The notes beneath the pieces were generated by a model. The model was not told the origin of the DNA. It did no database searches and worked only from the letters and a program-made list of their open reading frames with translations. From contig JAGVIE010000057.1 of the NCBI GenBank assembly GCA_020056225.1, positions 1-39,310 of the forward strand: DNA of 39,310 nucleotides. Direction: 5' to 3'. This stretch comes from Bacteroidota bacterium (GTDB taxonomy: Bacteria > Bacteroidota > Ignavibacteria > UBA10030 > SZUA-254). A program made the translations under genes and the position numbers. Below, in pieces: positions 1 to 7,871 of this stretch. Position 1 is the first letter of the stretch. Every line of letters begins with the position of its first letter.

Positions 1-1398
1 ACAAACGATGTTGAGGTGTTGAACGAAATGTTTTCATCGGGTATCGTGATGGTGTTTAGCGATGTCTTCACCATTATCGGTATTCTCTATTTCATGTTCA
101 CGATGAGCTGGGAGCTGGCACTGTTATCGCTTAGTGTTTTACCCTTGCTGTTTTACGGTACATTTCTTTTTCGAAGAAAAGCCCGCGAAGCATACCGCGA
201 AGTACGGTTGCAGGTTGCACGCATCAATACATTCATGCAGGAACATATCACCGGCATGATGGTCGATCAGATATTTAACAGGGAGAAAAAATCTTATAAT
301 CAATTTTCCGAGATAAACTCCTCGCACCGTGACGCGAACATCAAATCGATTTTCTATTATGCACTTTTCTATCCGGGTGTCGATCTCATCGGCGCTATCG
401 CAATCGGACTCATAATCTGGTATGCAGGCATCGGCGCATTAGAAGGCTCGCTCACAGTTGGTACTGTGATTGCATTTTTCCAGTTCAACGAAATGTTCTG
501 GAGGCCCATACGCGATCTCTCTGAAAAATACAACATCATGCAGACTGCGATGGCGTCTTCAGAGCGCCTATTCAAACTTTTAGATGACCAAACGCTCATA
601 CCGAATCCACAAACTCCGGTTTCACTTGAAAAAATAAATGGTGATATTGAGTTTCGTAATGTGTGGTTCGCTTACAACGACGAAGAATGGGTTTTAAAAA
701 ATGTATCTTTTAAAATCAATCGAGGTGAGACAGCCGCTTTTGTCGGGCACACCGGCGCAGGAAAAACAACGATCATCAATCTTATCTGCCGTTTTTATGA
801 ATTCCAAAAAGGTCAAATCCTCATAGATGGCACTGATATCCGCTCAATCAACAAAGAAGATTTGCGGAAGCGTATGGCAATTGTTCTACAGGATGTTTTC
901 CTTTTCTCCGGCGATATTAAATCGAACATCAACCTCGGTAACGATGGTATATCTATCGACCGCGTTAAAGCATCCGCTCGTGTTGTGGGAGTGAATCGCT
1001 TCATTGAAAAGCTTCCGAAACAATATGACGAAGAAGTAAAAGAGCGCGGCGCAACTCTGTCTGTCGGACAAAAGCAATTAATTTCATTCGCACGCGCGCT
1101 TGCGGTTCATCCGAAAATACTCGTACTCGATGAAGCAACATCCAGCGTTGATACTGAGACCGAGATCCTAATTCAGCAGGCAATTAATAAATTGCTTCAA
1201 GGCAGAACATCTATCGTTATCGCACATCGTCTCTCCACTATCCAGCGTGCAAACAAGATTATCGTAATGCATAAAGGCGAAATCCGTGAGATGGGGACAC
1301 ATCAGGAATTGATCGCGCTCGAAGGAATCTATTATAAACTTTACCGACTTCAGTACAAGGAACAGGAAAAGCTGGTTGTTGGTAAGGGTGGAAATTGA
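1..1398 (+). CDS. ABC exporter, fused permease-ATPase (MsbA/LmrA type), 5' truncated
   Basis: The reading frame is open from base 1 and runs off the left edge, so about the first 130 residues, including the first membrane helices, are missing. What remains is the second half of an ABC transmembrane domain (several hydrophobic helices up to about base 590) followed by a full nucleotide-binding domain: Walker A GHTGAGKTT near 745-771, Q-loop LQDVFLF near 885-905, signature LSVGQKQ near 1058-1078, Walker B ILVLDEATSS near 1118-1147 and switch IAHRLS near 1216-1233. The signature has V in place of the usual G (LSVGQ), which is common in one half of heterodimeric exporters. A partner half-transporter may therefore lie just upstream of the window. 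Substrate cannot be predicted; family members export lipids, drugs or peptides. Confidence 0.95.
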   Translation, partial: TNDVEVLNEMFSSGIVMVFSDVFTIIGILYFMFTMSWELALLSLSVLPLLFYGTFLFRRKAREAYREVRLQVARINTFMQEHITGMMVDQIFNREKKSYNQFSEINSSHRDANIKSIFYYALFYPGVDLIGAIAIGLIIWYAGIGALEGSLTVGTVIAFFQFNEMFWRPIRDLSEKYNIMQTAMASSERLFKLLDDQTLIPNPQTPVSLEKINGDIEFRNVWFAYNDEEWVLKNVSFKINRGETAAFVGHTGAGKTTIINLICRFYEFQKGQILIDGTDIRSINKEDLRKRMAIVLQDVFLFSGDIKSNINLGNDGISIDRVKASARVVGVNRFIEKLPKQYDEEVKERGATLSVGQKQLISFARALAVHPKILVLDEATSSVDTETEILIQQAINKLLQGRTSIVIAHRLSTIQRANKIIVMHKGEIREMGTHQELIALEGIYYKLYRLQYKEQEKLVVGKGGN

Positions 1399-1423
1399 AC
1401 CTGAACATTCTTAACTTATCTTA

Positions 1424-1569
1424 CTCAACCCCCTTGGGGCTGTCTAATAAGTCCGAGAGTGTGTCACATTGAGCTTGTCGAAATGTGAAATTTAGCGGCA
1501 TTGAGCCTTCGACAAGCTCAGGCTGACAGTAATTGATTCTTTTTAGACAGCCCCATTGAGAGGGTTGAG
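1424..1569. repeat. Nested palindromic MITE-like element inside an outer inverted repeat
   Basis: Three nested inverted repeats are visible. The outermost is CTCAACCC (1424-1431) with GGGTTGAG (1562-1569). The next is GGGGCTGTCTAA (1436-1447) with its exact complement TTAGACAGCCCC (1543-1554). The innermost is TGAGCTTGTCGAA (1470-1482) with TTCGACAAGCTCA (1508-1520). The 119-bp core 1436-1554 has the form of a small non-autonomous element with 12-bp terminal repeats and no coding capacity. The outer arms read like the stem of a terminator for the ABC gene that has been split by the insertion; that is inference. The GCTTGTCGAA/TTCGACAAGC core is a palindrome found as a repeat in many bacterial genomes. 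Confidence 0.7.
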
Positions 1570-1639
1570 TTTCGTAAGGTTTATTGCAACTAAACGAAAC
1601 AGCAAATCGAAACGTCTTATTATAAGAAAGGGGATTACC

Positions 1640-3100
1640 ATGAAAAAAACATTATTTATCATCCTGTTTGTTTTGACTGCCTGTGCCAATCAAAACATTT
1701 TTTCCCAAATGAAGCAAACAACTGCCGGAGAGCGCACATCTGTTGATTTGACAATTTATAATCAGAATCTCTCGCTTATTCGCGAGGAAAGAAAAATAAC
1801 TATTCCCGCAGACATGAGTCGTGTGATTATTCCTGATATTCCTTCAACAATAGACGGAACGTCGCTTCACTTCTCAAGCTTAACAGACCCTACTGCTGTT
1901 CGAGTGCTTGAGCAAAACTATCAGTACGATCTTGTCAGTCAGGCGAAGCTGATGGAAAAATATATCGGGAAAGAAATCGAGTTCCTTCGCTTGAATGAGG
2001 AAACAAAAAAAGAATACACGGTTAAAGGAAAATTGATTTCCTCCAGCTTCGGTGGCGGATTAGTTGCCGAGATAAACGGTAAGATTGAAATCAATCCTGC
2101 GGGTCGTCTTATACTTCCCTCACTTCCTGAAGGATTAATTTTAAGACCACAGCTTGAGTGGCTCGTTGAAAATGAAAAAGCAGGCGAGCACAAAACCGAA
2201 ATCAGTTATCTTGCCGGACAGCTTTCGTGGAACGCGAATTATGTTGCCTTGCTGAATAAAGATGACTCTAAGTTGGATATGACCGGCTGGGTAACACTGA
2301 CGAACAACTGCGGAACTTCATTCCATGATGCGGGCTTGAAGCTTGTAGCGGGTGATGTGAACATTGTGCGGCAGGATTTTGACGGTATGAGACCGAGGAT
2401 GATGGAAATGGCGGCGAAATCTGCCGAGCCGCAGTTCAAACAAACCGATCTGTTTGAATTCAAACTCTACTCACTTCAGCGGTGCACCGACCTGAACAAT
2501 AACGAGACAAAGCAAATCGAGCTGGTAACAGGGAAGAATGTTACTTCGAAGAAAGTATTCATCTACGACGGCATATCCGACCAGTGGCGGTATTGGTATA
2601 ATAATTATTCTTATAGAGACCAAAGCAGTTTCGGACAGCAGTCGAATACAAAGGTTGGTGTGTTTGTTACATTCAAGAACGATTCGAAATCGGGGCTTGG
2701 CATTCCTTTGCCGAAAGGAAAAATTCGTGTGTACAAACGCGACGATGACGGCAAAGAGCAGTTCATCGGCGAGGATTTGATCGATCACACACCCAAAGAC
2801 GAAGAGCTTCGACTTTACTTGGGAAATGCTTTCGATATAGTTGGCGAGCGTGCGCAGAAAGATTTTAAAACGATAAGTAAAAGAGTTGTGGAAGAGACGA
2901 TTGAGATAAAAGTCCGCAACCACAAAAAGGAAGCGGTTGAGATTCAGATTTACGAGCACCCATGGCGTTGGAGCGAGTGGGACATTGTCACCTTCTCAAC
3001 AAACTTTGAGAAGGTGGATCAATCCACGATAAAATTTCCGGTGAAGATCGGAAAGGACGAAGAGAAAGTTATAACATACACGATACGGTATTCGTGGTAA
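1640..3100 (+). CDS. Exported DUF4139 domain protein
   Basis: A 486-residue protein. The frame is open upstream to 1556, but the ATG at 1640 is chosen because it follows an AAAGGGG ribosome site and begins a clear signal peptide (KK then a hydrophobic run). An LTAC lipobox-like motif lies at about residues 13-16, and a Bacteroidetes-style IFSQ cleavage site follows a few residues later, so it may be a lipoprotein or a plain secreted protein. The mature part begins with the hallmark VDLTIYNQNLSLIREERKI and continues with an all-beta region (SYLAGQLSWNANYVALL, LKLVAGDVNIV) typical of DUF4139 proteins. Function of the family is not established. It stands alone: the repeat lies upstream and a terminator downstream. 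Confidence 0.85.
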   Translation: MKKTLFIILFVLTACANQNIFSQMKQTTAGERTSVDLTIYNQNLSLIREERKITIPADMSRVIIPDIPSTIDGTSLHFSSLTDPTAVRVLEQNYQYDLVSQAKLMEKYIGKEIEFLRLNEETKKEYTVKGKLISSSFGGGLVAEINGKIEINPAGRLILPSLPEGLILRPQLEWLVENEKAGEHKTEISYLAGQLSWNANYVALLNKDDSKLDMTGWVTLTNNCGTSFHDAGLKLVAGDVNIVRQDFDGMRPRMMEMAAKSAEPQFKQTDLFEFKLYSLQRCTDLNNNETKQIELVTGKNVTSKKVFIYDGISDQWRYWYNNYSYRDQSSFGQQSNTKVGVFVTFKNDSKSGLGIPLPKGKIRVYKRDDDGKEQFIGEDLIDHTPKDEELRLYLGNAFDIVGERAQKDFKTISKRVVEETIEIKVRNHKKEAVEIQIYEHPWRWSEWDIVTFSTNFEKVDQSTIKFPVKIGKDEEKVITYTIRYSW

Positions 3101-3140
3101 TGACCTCACCCGTAACCCTCTCCTATGAGGAGAGGGTGCA
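3101..3140. repeat. Short palindromic repeat (ACCCTCTCCT/AGGAGAGGGT)
   Basis: A perfect 10-bp inverted repeat, 3115-3124 with 3128-3137, closes a 3-base loop. The preceding CCTCACCCGTAACCCTCTCC wording is the kind of dispersed intergenic repeat seen across many bacterial genomes. It lies just after the stop codon of the DUF4139 gene and before the true terminator. Confidence 0.6.
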
Positions 3141-3156
3141 AAAACATCCGCCCCTT

Positions 3157-3190
3157 AAAACGGCTCACCCGATAAAGTGAGCCGTTTTTA
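3157..3190 (+). terminator. Rho-independent terminator after the DUF4139 gene
   Basis: The stem AAAACGGCTCAC (3157-3168) pairs with GTGAGCCGTTTT (3177-3188) across an 8-base loop, and the second arm runs into a T-rich tract (TTTTTATTT). The A-tract on the other side makes it usable in both directions. Confidence 0.85.
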
Positions 3191-3300
3191 TTTAAAATAC
3201 GTTCATTATTAGTGTTTTTTAGTAAAAATGATTTTTATTTGACTATGAATTGGATGTTTTATATTTTGAGCTAGCCAATTTCATCAGAATGTAAAGAACA

Positions 3301-4185
3301 ATGTTTTACAGAAGAAAAATACTACTTGCTTTGTTGGAAGCTTGCGGAGGTGAATTAAACAGCACAGATATGGAGAAACTTCTTTTCCTTTTTTGTAAAG
3401 AAAAGGGAGTAAATTATTATGACTTTTTCCCTTACCGCTTTGGATGTTTCAGCTTCCTTTCATACCAAGATAAACGGGTACTGACACAGCAAGAATATTT
3501 AGCAAACGATGAGGGTTTCCGAGCCGGTTCGAGTAGATCATTCTCTAGAAGTCTTGAAACTGAGGATAAACTGTTTCTCAAAGATTTTGCTTTCCGGACT
3601 AAGCACTTACGCGGAGACGCTTTAGTTCGGCATGTGTATCTCAAGTATCCATATTACGCAAGCCGCAGTGAAATCAGGAATCGTGTTCTGAGTAAAGTAG
3701 AACAAGCAATGATTACACCATATGCACATGATAAGAACGATATATGCTTGTTTACTATCGGTTACGAAGGATTGACGATTGATGCTTATATTGATAAGCT
3801 CATTCACAATAATATTGCCATGGTTATCGATGTACGGAGAAACCCAATTTCAATGAAGTACGGATTTAGTAAGACTCGCTTTTCGAATTATCTAAATCGT
3901 TCGGGTATTTTTTACGAACATTTTCCTGAGTTAGGGATCGCTTCGTCTAAAAGGAAAAATCTTGAGACAAAGAAAGATTACACACTGTTGTTTAAGCGAT
4001 ATGCAACTACGACGCTACCACAATGTGAGGATAAACTTGAAAAAATCCGACGTTTTCTCGATGCACACAAACGTGTAGCCTTAACCTGTTTCGAGGCAGA
4101 GACTACATCATGTCATCGCCACAAAATCACAGAACTACTTCAAGCAAATAAGAATTGGAATATTCCTATTGTCCATATTTCGTAA
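3301..4185 (+). CDS. DUF488 domain protein with N-terminal helical domain
   Basis: A 294-residue two-part protein. Residues 1 to about 140 form a mostly helical region beginning KILLALLEACGGELNSTDME, reminiscent of the start of SocA/DUF4065-type domains (weak resemblance only). Residues 151-294 are a DUF488 domain: FTIGYEG at 151-157, DVRRNP at 177-182, and a conserved Cys/His cluster CFEAETTSCHRH at 263-274. DUF488 function is not firmly established; the Cys-rich C-terminal motif is its most conserved part. No strong ribosome site is visible. The next gene starts 17 bases after this stop and is very likely co-transcribed, suggesting a functional pair. Confidence 0.85.
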   Translation: MFYRRKILLALLEACGGELNSTDMEKLLFLFCKEKGVNYYDFFPYRFGCFSFLSYQDKRVLTQQEYLANDEGFRAGSSRSFSRSLETEDKLFLKDFAFRTKHLRGDALVRHVYLKYPYYASRSEIRNRVLSKVEQAMITPYAHDKNDICLFTIGYEGLTIDAYIDKLIHNNIAMVIDVRRNPISMKYGFSKTRFSNYLNRSGIFYEHFPELGIASSKRKNLETKKDYTLLFKRYATTTLPQCEDKLEKIRRFLDAHKRVALTCFEAETTSCHRHKITELLQANKNWNIPIVHIS

Positions 4186-4202
4186 CATTTGCGGAGGCAT
4201 TC

Positions 4203-5072
4203 ATGGCGTACTTACCGGAAAATCTTGATCAAGTTAAAGTCCTTATCACCGTAAAAACATACCCTCTCCCGTCTAATAAATATGAAGAACTTGTGTGTAC
4301 GGCAGGTGTTTTGGAGAATGGTAATTGGATTCGCATTTATCCTATTCCATTTAGATCGCTGCCGAAAGATAAGAAGTTTGAAAAATATGAATGGATTGTA
4401 GCGGATCTGGTAAGAAACAAAAGTGATTTTCGACCTGAAAGCTACCGACCTAAGTCCGATGCCTCGAATATTCGCATTCTTGAAAAAATTGGAACTGAGC
4501 ATGAATGGGCTGAACGTAAGAAATACGTATTGAAAGAAGTATTTAATTCATTTAAGGAATTGATCCAGCGAGCAAAGAGTGATGAAAAAAAATCGCTTGC
4601 CACGTTTCGACCTTATAAGATCATTGATTTTATTATTGAGGAAGACAAGCGAACGTGGAAAGAGCAATGGATTGCAAACTATGACCAGTACGACATTTTC
4701 GAGATTGACAAAAAGGGTGAGGGTAAATTAAAGAAGATTGTTGGTAAAGTTCCTTATAAGTATTCGTATCGGTTTCTCTGCGAAGATGAAAAAAGCCCAA
4801 GGACACTTATGATTGAAGATTGGGAAATAGGAGCATTGTATTGGCATTGTCTTGCTCAAGCAGAGAGCGATGAAGAAGAAGCAAATCGTCTCGTGAAGAA
4901 AAAGTATTTTGATGAATTTGTAATGAAAAAAGATTTGTGTTTCTTTGTTGGCACTACCAAGCGATATCACAACGTTGGACCAAACCCGTTTGTCATTATC
5001 GGTGTGTTTTACCCTCCGACAAAAGACGATCGGGGACAACAGAACTTGTTTGCTAATGAAACTGGTTATTAG
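4203..5072 (+). CDS. Conserved hypothetical protein, partner of the DUF488 gene
   Basis: The frame is open from 4155, but the ATG at 4203 has an excellent GGAGG site (4193-4197) at 5-base spacing, giving 289 residues. I cannot name the family. The N-terminal region contains ITVKTYPLPSNKYEELVCTAG (about residues 15-35) followed by GNWIRIYPIPFR (40-51), which looks like a conserved beta-strand motif; a charged helical middle (DEKKSLATFRPYKIIDFI) and a final beta segment (LCFFVGTTKRYHNVGPNPFVI) follow. There is no signal peptide or membrane helix, so it should be cytoplasmic. Tight coupling to the DUF488 gene suggests the two proteins act together; from memory such neighbours recur, but I cannot verify that here. 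Confidence 0.75.
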   Translation: MAYLPENLDQVKVLITVKTYPLPSNKYEELVCTAGVLENGNWIRIYPIPFRSLPKDKKFEKYEWIVADLVRNKSDFRPESYRPKSDASNIRILEKIGTEHEWAERKKYVLKEVFNSFKELIQRAKSDEKKSLATFRPYKIIDFIIEEDKRTWKEQWIANYDQYDIFEIDKKGEGKLKKIVGKVPYKYSYRFLCEDEKSPRTLMIEDWEIGALYWHCLAQAESDEEEANRLVKKKYFDEFVMKKDLCFFVGTTKRYHNVGPNPFVIIGVFYPPTKDDRGQQNLFANETGY

Positions 5073-5501
5073 CAATTGGAGCCGAGAATGTTAATTATTA
5101 AGGCGATGACAACAGGTAGGATTTTTGTAACACTAACGAATACTAGGACCACAGATGAAAACATTGACCACATTAAACACTAATGAACACATTGAATACT
5201 AGAATCACTGTAACTTATTGATCCCTATATATCGGTGGTGCAGAAATTCGCCTCGATCTTTAATATCGGTGCAGTTTTACGTCGACCAAGTGTCTACGTC
5301 TGGCGCACACACCAAATTCGTGAGGCGCTCACGCTCAAAAGATCGTCCTTTTAACTGCCTCGGCTTATCTTTATCTTATATCCAGCATTCGACAATGTGG
5401 CTCTCGTATCGCTGGTTGACGAAGGCAGACTTTGCAAGGCTTGGCCAGCATTGCAAGGTCGATTTAATTAACGGCATAGAAATAATTCGCAGGAGATAGT
5501 T
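5073..5501. other. 429-bp non-coding gap with degenerate low-complexity repeat
   Basis: The stretch from about 5110 to 5210 is an A/C-rich series of near-copies (ACACTAACGAATACT, CCACAGATGAAAACATTG, AACACTAATGAACACATTG) resembling the CCACAGATTAACAC-type low-complexity repeats common in bacterial intergenic DNA. Downstream, a small inverted repeat GTGAG-GCG-CTCAC lies near 5320-5332, and TTGCAAGGC/TTGCAAGGT occur as a short direct repeat near 5434-5459. A 93-codon open frame at 5218-5499 has no family resemblance and a biased composition, and is not called as a gene. Confidence 0.5.
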
Positions 5502-6065
5502 ATGGTATTGGTACGTAGTTTGTTCAGCACACCAACGAAAAGGGAATCAAAGCATAAACAAATACGAGAAGAGTTTTTCTCCGGGTTCGCTGATAAGGTC
5601 TGGAGTTTAAAAACAAACAAGGAGGAGAAGGGATGGTGGACCATACCTAGAACCATGCCACTCATTATGACACTCCTGAACATACTGGATAAGAAGGGTA
5701 ATATGTCTCGCGTCTATTTAGAACTTTGGTGCCGCGCTTTCGATGAGGGAATTGTTGAGGTAACTGATGAGGAAATCCACGCCTATGCTTGTGGTTTTCT
5801 CTCCTCAAGAGGTGCTCGGACCTGGCGGGAGAGGATTGTAATGTTAGAAAAATTGGGGTTCATAAAGACACAAAGCATTGCGAGGCGCAAGTACAAATAC
5901 ATTTTACTATTGCACCCACACAAAGTGATTGCTTCACTCAAGGAAGACGATAAAATTCCTAATAATTGGTATGATGTTTTTCGCAATCGAGCCATTGAAA
6001 TTGGTGCCGGGATACCACAGGTGCAAGACGATGAAAAGAAAAAACAGAAGAAAGCTACAGCTTAA
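5502..6065 (+). CDS. Conserved hypothetical protein, probable winged-helix fold
   Basis: A 187-residue protein starting at an ATG with an AGGAG site about 8 bases upstream. Not recognised by name. The middle reads as a helical bundle (PRTMPLIMTLLNILDKKGNMSR and YLELWCRAFDEGIVEVTDE), followed by RGARTWRERIVMLEKLGFIKTQ and a basic beta-hairpin-like RRKYKYILLLHPHKV, which together resemble a winged helix-turn-helix of the kind found in plasmid replication or phage proteins. The C-terminus is very lysine-rich (EKKKQKKATA). Similar small proteins are, to my memory, scattered across unrelated bacteria, consistent with horizontal spread. It has long non-coding DNA on the left, so it is probably its own transcription unit. 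Confidence 0.7.
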   Translation: MVLVRSLFSTPTKRESKHKQIREEFFSGFADKVWSLKTNKEEKGWWTIPRTMPLIMTLLNILDKKGNMSRVYLELWCRAFDEGIVEVTDEEIHAYACGFLSSRGARTWRERIVMLEKLGFIKTQSIARRKYKYILLLHPHKVIASLKEDDKIPNNWYDVFRNRAIEIGAGIPQVQDDEKKKQKKATA

Positions 6066-6248
6066 AAGAACCAACACCTCATAATACATGTTAAGTGTTT
6101 TAATGCTGTAAGGGTGGAATGGATTGACTTAGATGATATAACTTTTGTTTTTGTTACAATTGCTTTGCCCTGAGATCTGCAGTTACCCTCAGTATGAAGT
6201 TCTCTCATAAATCGAGATTTTTTACGTTCAACATTTGATATTACATCT

Positions 6249-7172
6249 ATGAGCCAAACAGATCCAACACGACCAGACGATATTCCTTTTTTGAAAATCT
6301 TCTTCAAATCATATTTGGTTGACCACTTCTTGCACAAACAAGTAACTCTGTTGAATATACTGGAGAACTATTCGAAGCTGAAGGATGAAGTAATGCAGGG
6401 AGCTGGTGAAATTGACGATGCACAATACCTTTTGTCACTTAGAACCGAAATCAGGGCCAATCTTTTTCAGGCTATCGAGACCTTATTCGAACTCATCTTT
6501 ACCCTCGAGGGTCGGAACGGTGTCATTTACAATCCGTACATCTGGTATCATCTTTCCACCTCTCATTGGAGGAAAAATCTTAGCAAAATAGAAGCGATCG
6601 GAAATGGTCAAGTCGATTTTTTAGATCGGATCGTTATTGCAAATCCTAAGACCAAATTGAAAGTTCCTTTTGTTCAATACGTTTTTTATTTCGGCTGTGT
6701 CGACATATCATTGATGCCTGCAATCCTGAACAGCCTCCAACCTATAAAGTCAATATTGATTGCACTTGCAAAGGAATTCTCCGACAGGGATGAGTATAAT
6801 GCCTTCAAACATTCCCTGCGATTATTTCCTATTATCCGGTTCTTTGAATTCTACAAGCAGGGAATAACCGACCCATTACTAAAAATCGATTTGAGTAATT
6901 CTCTCACGGTTCTTAAAAAAGGAACAGATGACTCTATGGTTTTCCAGATTAAGCCCCTCGATACAGTTAGGGATTACAGAATGTGCCTCTTGTGTTGCAA
7001 CCTGATCTCGAACATAGTTAGGAGCCGTCGAGCCCATTTCTATAAGGGTGAATCCGTTTCTCTTAATACATTTTCTGAAGAAACGCTACCTTGGGCAACC
7101 GAATCGCATACGAAGGTTAACCCAATGACCATTAAACTAAGCGCTAATAATGAAACAAATCCACAGGGATAG
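6249..7172 (+). CDS. Hypothetical protein, all-helical, unknown function
   Basis: A 307-residue protein with no family I can name. It appears largely alpha-helical without a signal peptide or convincing membrane helix. Visible motifs are a helix RANLFQAIETLFELIFTLEG (about residues 70-90), the segment DEYNAFKHSLRLFP in the middle, and RSRRAHF near residue 255, an R-x4-H arrangement seen in HEPN-type ribonucleases, although that short motif occurs by chance. There is no Shine-Dalgarno sequence before the ATG, which is common in this phylum. It sits alone between two gaps, in the same accessory-looking stretch as the DUF488 pair. Confidence 0.65.
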   Translation: MSQTDPTRPDDIPFLKIFFKSYLVDHFLHKQVTLLNILENYSKLKDEVMQGAGEIDDAQYLLSLRTEIRANLFQAIETLFELIFTLEGRNGVIYNPYIWYHLSTSHWRKNLSKIEAIGNGQVDFLDRIVIANPKTKLKVPFVQYVFYFGCVDISLMPAILNSLQPIKSILIALAKEFSDRDEYNAFKHSLRLFPIIRFFEFYKQGITDPLLKIDLSNSLTVLKKGTDDSMVFQIKPLDTVRDYRMCLLCCNLISNIVRSRRAHFYKGESVSLNTFSEETLPWATESHTKVNPMTIKLSANNETNPQG

Positions 7173-7499
7173 AGCAACTCGTAGAAGTTTCCATCTGTCG
7201 CCTTCCGCTGCCGCTCATGAGCGAGCAGCTTTTGTGGTTGCGCTATTGTTTGCTCATTCATGTTTGCACACTCTTTCGTGCACAACCACTCGCGAGCGAA
7301 TGGCTGCGAAACATCTAAAAGTGCGACTTCCTCTTTAGCCCGTCACACAAAGCCCCACTATTTTTCAAGATTTATTTTATGCACTTGCTCTTGCTGTCGC
7401 ATTCCGTATAATTAGCGACATCACTTGTACATTCTGCCAATCAGAAATTTAGCTATCATACAACACATTTTTTTGCTTAACAACTCAAAGGAGTAAACC
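7173..7499. other. 327-bp non-coding gap with strong palindrome and promoter
   Basis: It contains a hairpin built on the perfect 12-base palindrome CGCTCATGAGCG (7212-7223), flanked by GCTGC (7207-7211) and GCAGC (7225-7229), and a second inverted pair GTGGTTG (7234-7240) with CAACCAC (7283-7289). The right part carries the promoter for the next gene. A 62-codon frame across 7150-7338 is the by-product of this palindromic DNA and is not called. Confidence 0.55.
7385..7412 (+). promoter_or_regulatory. Sigma70-type promoter for the small membrane protein gene
   Basis: TTGCTC (7385-7390), a 16-base spacer, and a perfect TATAAT (7407-7412), followed by a leader of about 80 bases to the start codon at 7500. 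Confidence 0.55.
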
Positions 7500-7853
7500 A
7501 TGGACAAAGCCGGGAAAAGTCTTTTCGTTTTTGGTCTCTATATGATTTTCATTGTAGGGATGGGATTCATCTTTATGCCGACATTCATACTCGATATGTT
7601 TGGTTTGAAGTATGGCGACGACACATGGATAAGATTCGTAGGACTATTAGCTTCAATAATAGGAGTCTATTATATCGTAGCCGTAAAAGCGAAGTTGAAT
7701 CAGCTATTTATCTGGACTGTCTGGATGAGATACTATGCTGCCGCTTTTATGGTAACGCTGCTAATCTTAGATAAGGTCGGGTCACCGATTCTTATCTTCG
7801 CTTCAGTCGACGCCATCGCGGCGACATGGACTTTGTTATCTTTAAAGAAATAG
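7500..7853 (+). CDS. Small integral membrane protein, four predicted helices
   Basis: A 117-residue protein with an AAAGGAG site 7 bases before the ATG. Four hydrophobic segments are visible: about 8-30 (FVFGLYMIFIVGMGFIF), 43-62 (WIRFVGLLASIIGVYYIV), 70-90 and 95-113. Basic residues lie between helices 2 and 3. It resembles the many short four-helix bacterial membrane proteins annotated as hypothetical; no catalytic or metal-binding motif is apparent. The downstream broken outer-membrane-type gene starts 18 bases after its stop, so the two were probably an operon. Confidence 0.8.
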   Translation: MDKAGKSLFVFGLYMIFIVGMGFIFMPTFILDMFGLKYGDDTWIRFVGLLASIIGVYYIVAVKAKLNQLFIWTVWMRYYAAAFMVTLLILDKVGSPILIFASVDAIAATWTLLSLKK

Positions 7854-7871
7854 GGTTAACCGAGTTATACA

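Noticed and set aside
2471-2959. 162-codon minus-strand frame
   Set aside because: Fully inside the DUF4139 gene, Phe/Leu/Asn-biased as expected for an antisense shadow.
5218-5499. 93-codon plus-strand open frame
   Set aside because: No ribosome site, unusual Arg/Ser-rich composition, lies in repeat-containing DNA and overlaps the upstream region of the next gene.
7150-7338. 62-codon plus-strand frame (and an 81-codon frame on the other strand)
   Set aside because: Both cross the same palindromic DNA, and the sequence resembles no protein family.
7470-7490. GCTTAACAACTC resembling an integron attC core site
   Set aside because: No matching GTTRRRY partner at a suitable distance and no integrase or cassette array; one core-like heptamer is expected by chance.
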